A DNA stretch of 64,000 bases from assembly GCA_037893245.1 (NCBI GenBank), contig JBAIAA010000110.1, positions 1,364,001-1,428,000 of the forward strand. The letters are read 5' to 3'. This document shows, piece after piece, positions 48,101 to 53,290 of this stretch (positions within the stretch are counted from its first letter, which is position 1; every line of letters begins with the position of its first letter). The translations under genes were made by a program, and so were the position numbers. The notes under the pieces were generated by a model that worked only from the letters and a program-made list of their open reading frames with translations, made no database searches and was not told the DNA's origin. The DNA comes from Crossaster papposus. Its lineage: Eukaryota; Echinodermata; Asteroidea; Velatida; Solasteridae.

Positions 48101-50394
48101 GAGATTAAACGTAATATTTACTGATTTTGTCTTGGGTTATGTGAATCACAAAACCGCATTTGCAATGGGTAAGATAAATGTAGTTTACTATTTAGTTTTT
48201 TTAATGTAAAAATATCCACCTTTTCTATCAGTTGATACATGCACATGTAACTATCTTGTGTTCAATATGGATACTTGCCACGTGGTGCAACTTCATTTTG
48301 TGTTCGTAAAATGGTATAGTTTTCAAGTTTTTGTATTAAAAATGATAAACATGTCCTCAAAACCAGTGTTTTGAGAACCATACTCTTTAAAGGAAACTGT
48401 CTATTATCCTAGATAAAGCTTAGTTGGATATGTACCTTTAATCAGTAATTTTGTACCCAATTTATTGCCAATTTTTGTTCAAAATTGAGGTAGCCAACAC
48501 ATATCTAAAGCTTATGGTGATAGGTCATTTTCTTTAAGGTTGGTGGTTGGTTCTTGGAGGAACATGCATATTCATGATTCTTGCTGATTGAATACATGAA
48601 TACATTAGCTCATCGAGATAGTAAAGGCTTTCGGGGCAAGCGCCTCGCTTGCTTTTTTGTGTGCAGCATTTTCGGAGCGTCGGGGTAGCCACGTGCGCCT
48701 TGACTAAAAGCTACCGTATATTCAGTGCTACTCGCAGGGCTTGGGAGGAAACATTGACAAGTTTGTTTGTTGGACTCGAACCCATGCCCTCTGGCTTCCA
48801 TGTCCATCCGTCAGATGACCACTCGACCAGAGTCGGTTGGCTAGCACAAATCTGATTGCAGACCGAGCAACCCAATCGATTGCAGATGTAATTATTATTG
48901 TCTTAATTTAGTTTTGCCTTAAATTCTCTTTTACTAGGTACAGCCATGACCATCGTTATCGTCATCTGCGTTGGTTTTCTGGTCTTCATGATCGTGTTGG
49001 GCGTGTTCCGAATCTACGCCGCCCACCGTGACAGCGCCTACGATCAGCAGGACTTTGACTGGGATGACTCCGCCCTCAATATCACCGTCAACCCAATGGA
49101 AGGGGTGAGGCAATCACTCCTCCCCCCAAAAAATTTTTTTAATTAAAATAATAGGATGCAATAGCAAATTGTGTTCATATAATTTACAACCAAACTTTAG
49201 GTTTTGTTGATTTTTTTTTCAATTTTTTTTTTATGGTGGGGCGTGAATAACTACATGTACAAGAACCCTACTTCCTTTAACTGAAAAATTACTATTCCCT
49301 CCCCCCCCCCCAAAAAAATGTAAACCAGCGTACATTTTTTTAAATTCTTTGAAGTAAATAAATGAGTGTACATAAATGTGAATAAAATTATTTTAACATA
49401 AGGAATGCTGCGCAATGATTGATACAGAGTAGAGCAACCTGCTTTACGAATGGTTGCACAGATAAGCATATCACTGTGCAGTAGTGAGTAGAATGACGAT
49501 TGGTGAGTCATTTGCAATGACGTCTACAGGGAGCTTGTTCAGTCGCACAGAATGAACAACACTTGGAAAAATGGATTTTCCAGGACCCCCAGGGAGACGG
49601 GGCCCAATTTCTTAGCTCTGCTAACCACAGAATTCCGCGCTTACAATCACCATTTTGTGCTAACCGCGCAAGCAAACAAATTATGTGCTAACCCTGTAAG
49701 CACAGAATCCTTAGTTAGGGATGTACGCATGCGCAGAAGCCTCGCTAACGCGTGAAATACGCTTACCATAAGCTTACAATATTTTCTGCTACAGTAAGCA
49801 GGGATTTGTCGCTAATGGTAAGCAGAGCCAAGAAATTGGGCCTACAGTGTAGTTCTTTGATAACTGATAAGGCTACTCTGGCTAAATAAAATGAAATAAA
49901 ATAAGTAGATTGATAGAAAAGAAAGAAAAAATTCATTTTTTTTTTTTTTTTTAAATCTCGCCCCTTTAATGCACAGTGGTTATTGATTGATTTTTTGATT
50001 TGGTACATTCTATTCAGTAATAAATAAATCAATTTTATATCTTTAGCAGGCATGAGATTTGTCAGACATTTGTCTGAAAATGTGAATGAGACTTTATGAA
50101 TCTAAGAGAAAGATAATATTTGTACACAAAGATATGCATCTTTCAGAGATTCCATCAACTTTTTTCCTCATGATTTTCCTGCTTTTGATTCAACAGCCGA
50201 CCGAGACCCACATTGGTGTGGACAGTGATTCCAGTGATGACGATGATGACAGTTGCCAAGACGACCTGGAGGACAGCTCGGAAGAGGATGACGACGATGA
50301 AGAGGACGAAGACGACGGATCCGGATCCGGAGAAATTGACGTCGAGATTAAAGGGACTCAGCTAGAGTGGGACGATTCCACACTCAAGTTCTAA
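8861..50394 (+). CDS. CLSTN: Calsyntenin (CLSTN family), 15 coding exons, 5' partial
   Basis: Spliced CDS of 15 exons: 8861-9179, 9426-9643, 36052-36198, 36867-37061, 37224-37478, 38176-38351, 40761-40872, 42314-42504, 43152-43258, 43821-44029, 44710-44880, 45420-45565, 46032-46191, 48938-49104, 50197-50394. Every boundary is GT-AG, phases agree throughout, and the sum gives 923 residues ending in TAA. Visible domains (fragment numbering): two cadherin repeats (about 13-222), LNS/laminin-G-like domain (about 295-500), calsyntenin-specific ectodomain (to about 800), membrane segment (about 807-829), and an acidic cytoplasmic tail with WDDSAL (844-849) and WDDSTL (916-921). In the family these tail motifs bind kinesin light chain, and the protein is a type I neuronal membrane protein cleaved by secretases and used in axonal cargo transport and synapse organisation. 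The signal-peptide exon is not seen and the first codon is split, so the 5' end lies upstream. Invertebrates usually have one calsyntenin, so no paralogue number is assigned. Confidence 0.97.
9240..9383 (-). repeat. MITE family C fragment within calsyntenin intron 1
   Basis: Contains GGTACCATCGGCCTGAACCC and GCGTGGGTGTGCCTTCC, the inverse of family C, and ends CGCGAACTGGTTAAA. It fills more than half of the 246-bp intron. Confidence 0.65.
9426..9643 (+). CDS. CLSTN: Calsyntenin exon 2: end of cadherin 1, start of cadherin 2
   Basis: Continues from exon 1 as R-TEVHIVVNDSNDSPPRF. This is the inter-cadherin linker (the family has HIQVNDVNEYAPVF). AKDSDCSAAFSTICQYEI follows, closely matching the second-cadherin signature AVDADCSPQFSQICSYEI. 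It ends in phase 1 at the donor ATG|GTAAGT, before the 26.4-kb intron 2. Confidence 0.95.
11325..11505 (+). repeat. Interspersed repeat, AAGATCTTCTTCAGAG family
   Basis: Second copy: AAGTTAAGAGGGCTTAATATT, GATCTT...AAGATCTTCTTCAGAG and ATGGCTGTGTACAAGAAACA are shared with 18242-18350. Confidence 0.75.
11756..12105 (-). mobile_element. MITE family X (copy 1, reverse)
   Basis: Begins AATACGGTACCCTCTGGAGAC and ends ATGTCTCCACAGTGATAC; internally it has GGTTAGGGTTGGTGTTTGGG and CTCGTGGATAAAATGGTTAG (inverse strand). It is the reverse of 40082-40410. The near-terminal CTSTGGAGACATG forms short terminal inverted repeats. Confidence 0.75.
12905..13173 (-). repeat. tRNA-derived SINE, family 2 (in duplication copy 1)
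   Basis: The - strand reads AAGTCAGGTTGGCGTAGCGG then GGTTCGAATCCCACCTGGGC (B box), followed by CTCCCACCTCTAAAACTGTA. The same unit is at 15155-15423 and, on the + strand, at 57787-57960. Confidence 0.8.
13678..14000 (+). mobile_element. MITE family X (forward copy in duplication unit 1)
   Basis: GAGACATCTCTTTGGAGAC, AAAATGGTTAGAAAGTC, ATATACCCTATATTATA and CACTAAACCTAACCCACATC align with the copy at 40082-40410. Together with the reverse copy at 11756-12105 it frames the unit as a long inverted repeat. Confidence 0.75.
14095..16344. repeat. Tandem duplication, copy 2 (2.25 kb)
   Basis: The second unit, directly adjoining copy 1. The breakpoint falls inside MITE X, so this copy lacks the first 60 bp or so of that element. 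Its C-tract (14741-14766) is longer than in copy 1 (12488-12500). Confidence 0.95.
15155..15423 (-). repeat. tRNA-derived SINE, family 2 (in duplication copy 2)
   Basis: Appears identical by eye to the copy at 12905-13173, displaced by 2250 bp. Confidence 0.8.
18240..18355 (+). repeat. Interspersed repeat, AAGATCTTCTTCAGAG family
   Basis: Third copy, with the full lead-in AAGTTAAGAGGGCCTAATAT and the short palindrome GATCTTAACAAGATC. Confidence 0.75.
18752..19175. mobile_element. MITE, about 424 bp, TGTGACCTGTTCCAA ends
   Basis: The left end TGTGACCTGTTCCAAAGAAA continues to CCCGGACAAAGTCG. The right end CGACTTTGTCCGGGTTTTGT continues to TGGAACAGGTCACA. These are inverted over about 34 bp. 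Its neighbour at 19605 has related termini. Confidence 0.85.
19605..20244. mobile_element. MITE, about 640 bp, TGTGACCTGTCACCACA ends
   Basis: The left TATGTGACCTGTCACCACAA..AGTAAAGTCG and right CGACTTTACTCACATTTTGT..GGTGACAGGTCACATA are inverted over about 36 bp. No transposase ORF. It shares the outer TGTGACCTGT and inner AAAGTCG with the 18752 element, so they are likely one superfamily. Confidence 0.85.
20500..20647. mobile_element. MITE family B, truncated copy
   Basis: AACTTCAGAGAGGTCAGTTA, GATATTTACTATAAAATACA, a C-run, then GATAATTCAAGCAATTACCA and ATGGTACCTTTAAA: the right third of the element intact at 20938-21309. Confidence 0.75.
20938..21309. mobile_element. MITE family B, full length, TTAA-flanked
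   Basis: The ends TTAAAGGTAGGATACACCAT and ATGGTGTATCATACCTTTTAA are inverted, with TTAA at both borders as in piggyBac-type insertion. The interior has ATCGCCAGACGGCGATCGCG and AGAATAACTGCTCGACGCCG, shared with 61551-61936. Confidence 0.88.
22385..22730 (+). repeat. Tandem repeat, about 97-bp unit, 3.6 copies
   Basis: The unit contains ATTGCTACTTCAACCTGTTT, TAGTAAATTTAAAGCAAAGTC and TTAACATACAGGTACATGTA. Starts near 22390, 22488, 22586 and 22677. Confidence 0.85.
23399..23452 (+). repeat. Poly-C tract followed by (CTTT)n
   Basis: About 21 C's are followed by seven CTTT units. The proline/phenylalanine ORFs across it are artefacts. Confidence 0.9.
24238..24302 (+). repeat. 15-bp tandem repeat, 4 units
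   Basis: The unit is AAAATACATAAATTA, with variants ending AAC. Confidence 0.85.
25203..25345 (+). repeat. MITE family C fragment
   Basis: GACAGATATTTCTTGCCTTG, CTCGTGACGC..AATCCGTCATCCGTTCTGAA and GACGCGACCTAGTTAAC match the 3' half of the 34547-34788 element. Confidence 0.6.
25376..25555 (+). repeat. Two-unit tandem duplication, about 85-90 bp
   Basis: GATCTCATATCATTCAGTTT, CAACCAAAGAAATCT, CACGTCACAAC and ATCAACAAT occur twice in the same order. Confidence 0.85.
31764..32203. mobile_element. MITE, about 440 bp, AGAGAGGTTTCGCAC ends
   Basis: Left AGAGAGGTTTCGCAC and right GTGCGAAACCTCTCT are perfect inverted 15-mers. Subterminal ACCGGTA/CGGTATC motifs and GTGACCG/GGTCACG continue the symmetry. 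The two + strand ORFs inside have no recognisable similarity. Confidence 0.8.
32485..32565 (+). repeat. SINE family 1, 3' part
   Basis: CTCCGGAGGTTGCAGGTTCA, then AGTCCCGCCTTGCCAATTA and TTTGTTCACTTTGAAATTTA. The A-box half is missing. Confidence 0.75.
33098..33341. mobile_element. MITE family C, copy 1
   Basis: Begins AACTAGTTCGCACTGGGATT and ends GGCGCGAACTGGTTAA, short inverted ends. The body GAGCCGAGGCGTGAGATTAT and GGCCGATGGTACTGGGAAGC is shared with 34547-34788. Confidence 0.8.
34547..34788. mobile_element. MITE family C, copy 2
   Basis: Begins AAACAAGTTCGCGCCGGGAT and ends CAACGCGAACTGGTTAAG; body as in copy 1, 1.2 kb away and in the same orientation. Confidence 0.8.
34999..35094 (+). 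repeat. G-rich minisatellite (GGGGGTTGGGGGAA)n
   Basis: A poly-T and poly-G lead-in, then about five 14-bp units of G5TTG5AA. The + (coding) strand carries closely spaced G-runs able to form G-quadruplexes in DNA or pre-mRNA. Confidence 0.9.
35559..35937. mobile_element. TTAA-flanked MITE, about 379 bp
   Basis: The left TTAAAGGGATCGTATACGTT continues to TGGTAATT. The right AATTACCAAATGTATACGAT continues to CCCTTTAA. These are inverted over about 28 bp and bordered by TTAA. It lies about 115 bp upstream of calsyntenin exon 3. Confidence 0.9.
36052..36198 (+). CDS. CLSTN: Calsyntenin exon 3: end of cadherin 2
   Basis: The TTTTCAG acceptor is followed by RISTTKALDSDIVPRYLFN and VVAYDCGG, then TLCSPGWK, which corresponds to the family's PTCTPGWQG. 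It joins exon 2 in phase without missing sequence, so no exon has been lost in the 26.4-kb intron. The donor is AAAG|GTAGGG. Confidence 0.95.
36229..36478. mobile_element. Inverted-repeat element in calsyntenin intron 3
   Basis: Left GGGTTTTCGAAACCCTTGC..GTCTTCGGCTTCGCCTCCGT is an imperfect inverse of right AAGACGGAGACGAAGCCAGC..GATTCGAAAAGGCC. About 250 bp, non-coding. Confidence 0.7.
36867..37061 (+). CDS. CLSTN: Calsyntenin exon 4: linker to LNS domain
   Basis: Encodes RRIEYIPGSG, MHLETCTQPNCTA and HIGFGCDRETYSSESQRKLCG, which align with the family's NRIEYEPGTG, IHLETCDEP and HIGKGCDRDTYSEKSLHRLCG. Cysteine positions are conserved. The donor is TGTG|GTAAGT, phase 1. Confidence 0.95.
37224..37478 (+). 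CDS. CLSTN: Calsyntenin exon 5: first part of LNS domain
   Basis: Encodes VDLLPSPG, LLTDEGHDSEQIYEFDG, FSVSYWMKHGE and IMCSSDSEG. The family has AELLPSPSG, DNGHDSDQVFEFNG, FTISVWMRHG and ILCSSDKTD. The exon is flanked by a TTGCAG acceptor and a GAGG|GTGAGT donor. Confidence 0.95.
37480..37880 (+). repeat. Three iterations of a dispersed repeat in calsyntenin intron 5
   Basis: GGCAAGATACTTTACTGCAAT (37503), GGCAAGACACTTTACTACAA (37621) and GGCAAGACACTTTACTACCA (37789) are each followed by a GTGCCTGTGAG- or GTATAAATTGGGT-like segment. Not coding. Confidence 0.7.
38176..38351 (+). CDS. CLSTN: Calsyntenin exon 6: LNS domain core
   Basis: Encodes GLNRHHYAIFIHNCRL, FFPTEFRWKLDEVCDKQWH and RYTFNIDFPS. 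The human family sequence has MNRHHYSLYVHGCRL and AEFHWKLNQVCDEEWHHY. The exon ends in phase 0 at TCG|GTAAGT. Confidence 0.95.
38632..38800. mobile_element. MITE-like repeat with TTGCTTAGCA motifs
   Basis: GTTGCTTAGCACATACAAAT, TTGCTTAGCAAAAG and the inverse TTTGCTAAGCAAGAG frame the region. Related TTGCTTAAGCACA sequence is at 46795-46915 and TTGCTAAGCACA at 50850-51015. Confidence 0.6.
40082..40410 (+). mobile_element. MITE family X, solo copy in calsyntenin intron 6
   Basis: From TATCACTGTGGAGACATGGC to GTTCATGTCTCCAGAGGGTA, with the telomere-like stretch CACTAACCCTAACCCACATC inside. It defines the family present four more times at 11756-16250. Confidence 0.8.
40570..40742 (+). repeat. 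SINE-like repeat with (TTA)n tail before calsyntenin exon 7
   Basis: CAGCTGTATACTCCCCAGGG, AAAGTGCTTTGATCTTGTTA and AAGGCGTTATATACAAATCC, then TTATTATTAT. A related inverse piece is at 55140-55240 (CTCAGCTCCCTGGGCAGTAT), and the tail type recurs at 427-500 and 44950-44995. The repeat ends about 18 bp before the exon 7 acceptor junction. Confidence 0.65.
40761..40872 (+). CDS. CLSTN: Calsyntenin exon 7: LNS domain
   Basis: Encodes VMLYIDGELHQTKMI, DDWPLHHS and LTVGACYDG, matching the family's VTLYVDGTSHEP and LVVGACWQGG. The acceptor GTGTGTTGTAG lies about 20 bp after the end of a SINE-like repeat, which may therefore supply part of the branch or polypyrimidine context. Confidence 0.94.
42100..42250 (+). 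repeat. Pyrimidine-rich 21-bp minisatellite
   Basis: Units of CCTTTCCATTTGCGTTTGCCG and variants (about six), in the intron just upstream of calsyntenin exon 8. Confidence 0.85.
42314..42504 (+). CDS. CLSTN: Calsyntenin exon 8: end of LNS domain
   Basis: Encodes GRFSGHFQGYLAGLSVLPG and IECMYRCKEGLSIS, corresponding to QFFRGNLAGLTLRSG and IDCLYTCKEGLDLQ in the family. It starts after CGCGCAG, follows a long pyrimidine-rich stretch, and ends in phase 0 at AAG|GTGGGT. Confidence 0.95.
42690..42900 (-). repeat. SINE family 1, internally deleted copy
   Basis: ATGTTGGCGATCTCCTAAAT, GTTCGAGGGCGCTAGTCG and CATCAAAATGCCGTG match the inverse of 2840-2950. The B-box portion is missing between CAATTGGC and GTACCGGACC. 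Confidence 0.7.
43152..43258 (+). CDS. CLSTN: Calsyntenin exon 9: membrane-distal calsyntenin domain
   Basis: Encodes GDLTDASQLLRRVSYYNSR and KFPTPGQRALTIKTIT, matching the family's GELDKAMQHISYLNSRQFPTPGIRRLKITSTI. The donor ACCAT|GTAAGT is phase 2. Confidence 0.95.
43530..43645 (+). repeat. 13-bp minisatellite, about 8 units
   Basis: GATGTTGGCCTGT repeated, degenerating to GATTTTGGCCTGT, in calsyntenin intron 9. Confidence 0.9.
43821..44029 (+). CDS. CLSTN: Calsyntenin exon 10: calsyntenin domain with acidic insert
   Basis: Encodes ICDGMPMPMTDVSAYVMVVQ, then PAEPTITISGPSQMA and ASISIVSTM followed by an E-rich stretch. The human protein has VDGYVMVLQPEEPKISLSGVHHFA and LRIISTI followed by its own acidic loop. 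The donor is GAAG|GTAAGG, phase 1. Confidence 0.94.
44403..44497 (-). repeat. tRNA-like SINE fragment (third type)
   Basis: The - strand reads GTGGCCTAGTTGTCTGAAGC (A-box-like), then GGTTGGGGTTCGAGCCCGGC (B-box-like), with CCTGGGC after it. The A-box copy is degenerate, so this is not a working tRNA. Confidence 0.6.
44710..44880 (+). CDS. CLSTN: Calsyntenin exon 11: juxtamembrane ectodomain
   Basis: Encodes LTVAHRLDSCNLTTGTYLG and TFTVPAELLTSYQLVKFDSS, then EGISIK. It resembles the family's HDLDTCEVTVEGEELN and KGIEVSSSELGMTFTG segment. A TCTCTAG acceptor and a phase 1 GTAATT donor flank it, and the intron start is A-rich low-complexity sequence. Confidence 0.92.
45420..45565 (+). CDS. CLSTN: Calsyntenin exon 12: juxtamembrane ectodomain
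   Basis: Encodes GVDTIEHYVEVLRQVVYSN and LTVTCTELNGRFQSNEYKII, a clear match to the family's GVDTMASYEEVLHLLRYRN and KLICSELNGRYISNEFKVEV. The exon ends in phase 0 at ATT|GTAGGT. Confidence 0.95.
45672..45842 (+). repeat. 20-bp minisatellite, about 8 units
   Basis: GGTATAGGAAGAACTGCATA with G/A and A/T variants, in calsyntenin intron 12. The ORF reading leucine/phenylalanine repeats on the - strand is an artefact. Confidence 0.92.
46032..46191 (+). CDS. CLSTN: Calsyntenin exon 13: stalk before the membrane
   Basis: Encodes VSVLRKSIKQAIRPNHDK, then AAPHANILFKPGKN and a charged EEEMKEKM stretch. In calsyntenins the stalk is where primary ectodomain cleavage occurs; sequence conservation is low here, so no cleavage site is assigned. 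The donor TCTA|GTAAGT is phase 1 and joins exon 14 in frame. Confidence 0.9.
46247..46378 (+). repeat. 19-bp minisatellite, about 7 units
   Basis: TAATCCCAACTCAACCCCC repeated, with TTTACC variants, in calsyntenin intron 13 shortly after exon 13. Confidence 0.9.
46795..46915. mobile_element. MITE-like repeat, GCTTAGCA family
   Basis: AAGGCCAATTTCATAGAGCT and GCTTAAGCACAA match AAGGTCAATTTCATAGAACT and GCTAAGCACAAAT at 50850. Confidence 0.6.
48615..48855 (-). repeat. tRNA-derived SINE, fourth type, upstream of calsyntenin exon 14
   Basis: The - strand reads CTGGTCGAGTGGTCATCTGA (A box) and CATGGGTTCGAGTCCAAC (B box), about 40 bp apart, followed by an unrelated body. It ends about 80 bp before exon 14. 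Confidence 0.7.
48938..49104 (+). CDS. CLSTN: Calsyntenin exon 14: membrane segment and first kinesin-binding motif
   Basis: Encodes the hydrophobic run TIVIVICVGFLVFMIVLGV followed by FRIYAAHR (family VCVSFLVFMIILGVFRIRAAHR), then DFDWDDSALNITVNPMEG. WDDSAL is the first of the two kinesin-light-chain-binding motifs known in calsyntenins. The donor GGG|GTGAGG is phase 0. Confidence 0.97.
49594..49846. mobile_element. MITE family D, solo copy in calsyntenin intron 14
   Basis: Begins GGGCCCAATTTCTTAGCTCT and ends GCAGAGCCAAGAAATTGGGCC, an inverted pair of about 20 bp. The interior CTAACCACAGAATTCCGCGC and CTCGCTAACGCGTGAAATAC equals each half of 6300-6806. Confidence 0.9.
50197..50394 (+). CDS. 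CLSTN: Calsyntenin exon 15: acidic tail, second kinesin-binding motif, stop
   Basis: Starts PTETHIGVDSD and continues into a D/E/S-rich tract. It ends with TQLEWDDSTLKF and TAA at 50392-50394. The family's C-terminus is QQLEWDDSTLSY, so the end is intact. The acidic tract is shorter than in human CLSTN1. Confidence 0.97.
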   Translation, partial: PTETHIGVDSDSSDDDDDSCQDDLEDSSEEDDDDEEDEDDGSGSGEIDVEIKGTQLEWDDSTLKF

Positions 50395-53290
50395 AAAAAA
50401 ACATCAGCAAAAAATAACATTTAAGCCAGAGGTGCATCCATCGATGCATCTTTAATTTTGCTTTTATTGGACGAGATATTTAAAATCGTAGCGGGTATAC
50501 TCGACGTCGGTTGAGCCTAAGTAATATACAACATTCTAGTGTACATTTTAATAAGGAAACTATTTCGTGGAATAAAAATTGTTACCATAAGTTTAGTGAG
50601 TCTCTAGTGGCTAGTTTTATGTTTTGGTGGGCTACTAGGAATGGATGTTGTATAAATTTTTATTCCGTTGTGGGGTTTGTTTGCATGTCAGTTCGGTAGG
50701 TTCGGGGAAATTTTAGTCTATAAAAAGTTGATTTTGTAAAGTCCGGGAAATAAGCCACCTTTGTAATTGAAATATCTGCAAGTTTTTACAATTATAAAAA
50801 AAAAATTAATAAATAATGAACATGTATTAATTGTATGATAGAAATCTTCAAAGGTCAATTTCATAGAACTGCTAGGGACACATAATTGCTGAGCACAAAT
50901 AATTGCTAAGCACAAATAAAAAGGATACCGGCCACAATGCCATGAGACATAAATTACCCGTGGCTGGTACCCGACTGTTTTTTGCTGAGCATGTAACATT
51001 TTTCCCACTTAGCAGAGCTGTGGAATACTGTTTAGCCACATGCCACTTCAGTTTACCAGGGTGCTGTTCAGTTTTATTGGTTTTATGATTTTATGTATTT
51101 AAAAAAAGCTCAAACTTTGACAGAAATGTGCTAATCTTGATGTATTCAAAATGCTTTTTAACCGCATTTTTATTATTTTACTTCTGTCCCGTTTTAATTT
51201 TGTAATCAGTAATTTTCTTTCGTGATTGATTTTGCACCGATTTGGACATTTGGAGCCATTTTTAATTTTTAAAGCAAAGTTGAAAACAAGATTTTATTTT
51301 AATTTCTGCCAATTTTATTTTCTAAAAATGGGAGTGAAATTTGAATGTCTTTGTGTGCATCCCAATTTGTGTTTCAAAATGTTGATTTCGCAAGTACACA
51401 GATATCTCTTTTTCATAAAAGCCTGTTTTCTATTATAAACAAAATAGAAAACAAAATGTGTTGTTGTTTTCAATTCTCCACAAGACGTCTTGGGAAAAGT
51501 GTTAATTCTTTTGTTGAAAACAAATGATTTGTATAAATTAGTTCCAATTTGGAAATCCCAAACTATTCAAAGTTAACTTGTTAAAAGGTATTCTTTTTAG
51601 GTTAATGTTTTTCCAACCAATTGGTGCTTGTAGATGATCTGAGATAAATAAAATGATGCACCAAAAAAACAGAATTATGGACAGCAATACAAGTGTCATG
51701 AACCTAAAAGCAATCACCAAAAGCTTCTAACCCATTCCTTTATATGTGCTTCATTTGTCTTGAGTAAGTTTCATCATAAGCAAAACCGTCATTGTAAAAG
51801 TAATTTTGGTTTAACAGAAACGTGGAGAGAACCGAAATATGCTGGTTTTTGTTAGAATTTGGATTTGAACGGCCTTGGCATTTTAAATTTATTGCATTTG
51901 AATAATTTTTTCCCATTCATGTTTAGTTTTCACTTTTTCCAGTGTTTCTAAATAGTAAGCATTGATGTATAAAACGAAATAATATCTAACATTTAGAAGC
52001 ATTTGTATTTCATGTTTAGTTTCTTTTTTAGATTTTTAGTCACATTTGCACTCCATACCTGACAGACGCACACCCTTGTTTAAACTCTAGTTTTGTCAAC
52101 GTAAAAACTAAATTGCCGTAAAAGTTTTGTGTAAAGATGTTAACAATTTTTGTGAAATGGCGACATTTATCCGCAAATCTGTCACATTAGTGCATGCAGT
52201 TTAGGAATGACAAAACCATCACCAGATAAAACTAAGTTTTTAAAGACTGTTTTAATATTTTAATGAAAACGTTACGTGTTGATGGGTTTAACTGTATATT
52301 TGTAAAAAAAATAAAAAATAAAACTAAACTATCCCAATTCATTTAGCATCCCAAACGGTATGTGGGAAAAGATGTAACAGAACTTGCACTTTACAAGAAT
52401 AAGTAATTTTCTATCGATTACAAGTAGTTGAGATTTCATTAAAATTCACTTTTTTCAGATTTGTTTAAAGTCGGTATAAACCATCTTTCATAGCATTAGT
52501 TTGGCATGCCGTAGATTTGATTTATGTCTAGTATCTATTTAACAAACAAAAACGCTTGTGCAATCTTTGCATTTTTTTTCTCTTTAATACGTTCCTGTAA
52601 AAATTTAGACAACACAGTGATAGTGGACATCATACAGTGTTGCTAAAAATTGTAACAAAATTCCTGTAGATGGTATGTCAATGAGAAAAATGATGCTTTA
52701 AAAAAAAAGTTAACTAGTCAGTTGTCATGGCGAGTTTTCCTCTCCTTCAGACCCAAAGTGGCAGGGGTCATTTCGCAGAGTAACACCGATATTTGTTAAA
52801 TAACACAAGAAATTAAATATAAATTGGACGAGAAATGAAGCAAAATCTAGCTTGTACAGTCGATGTATGTTTTAGAGAAGTAGTGAACGATGTCATAAAT
52901 TGCTGGATATATTTTTGTCTTATTATAAACTCAGTTTGCCTATTTAATGTCTGGACATGATTTGAAAACTCCTAATAACTGTAGAGTGTTTTGGTGCTCT
53001 TGTGCATTAGAGTATCATCACTGTATTCAGGGTTACCAGACTTGTAGAAGCACTAAATCGCTAAGGCAAATTAGTCAGATGCCTGCATTAGGATCGGTGG
53101 CCAGTCTCGTCATGTAAGAAATCAATCAGCGGTGGAACAGCACCAGTCTAAAATCGTATACAGTATTTCTGAAAATACTTGATTTATAATTTTATTTACA
53201 AATGTAACCTGTAAACATAAAACAGAGCTGACAAACCTTGAATTGGGTTTTAAAAGATTTCATCCCCCCAGAAAATAAATAAATTTCAAG
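50395..53290 (+). other. CLSTN: Probable calsyntenin 3' UTR
   Basis: AT-rich sequence with no convincing coding potential follows the stop codon. AATAAA hexamers occur at about 52310, 52318, 53274 and 53278, so the 3' end could be near 52.3 or 53.3 kb; transcript data would decide. One MITE-like repeat with GCTTAGCA-type motifs lies at about 50850-51015. Confidence 0.5.
50850..51015. mobile_element. MITE-like repeat, GCTTAGCA family, in calsyntenin 3' UTR
   Basis: AAGGTCAATTTCATAGAACT, TTGCTGAGCACAAATAATTG and the inverse TTAGCAGAGCTGTGG. Confidence 0.55.
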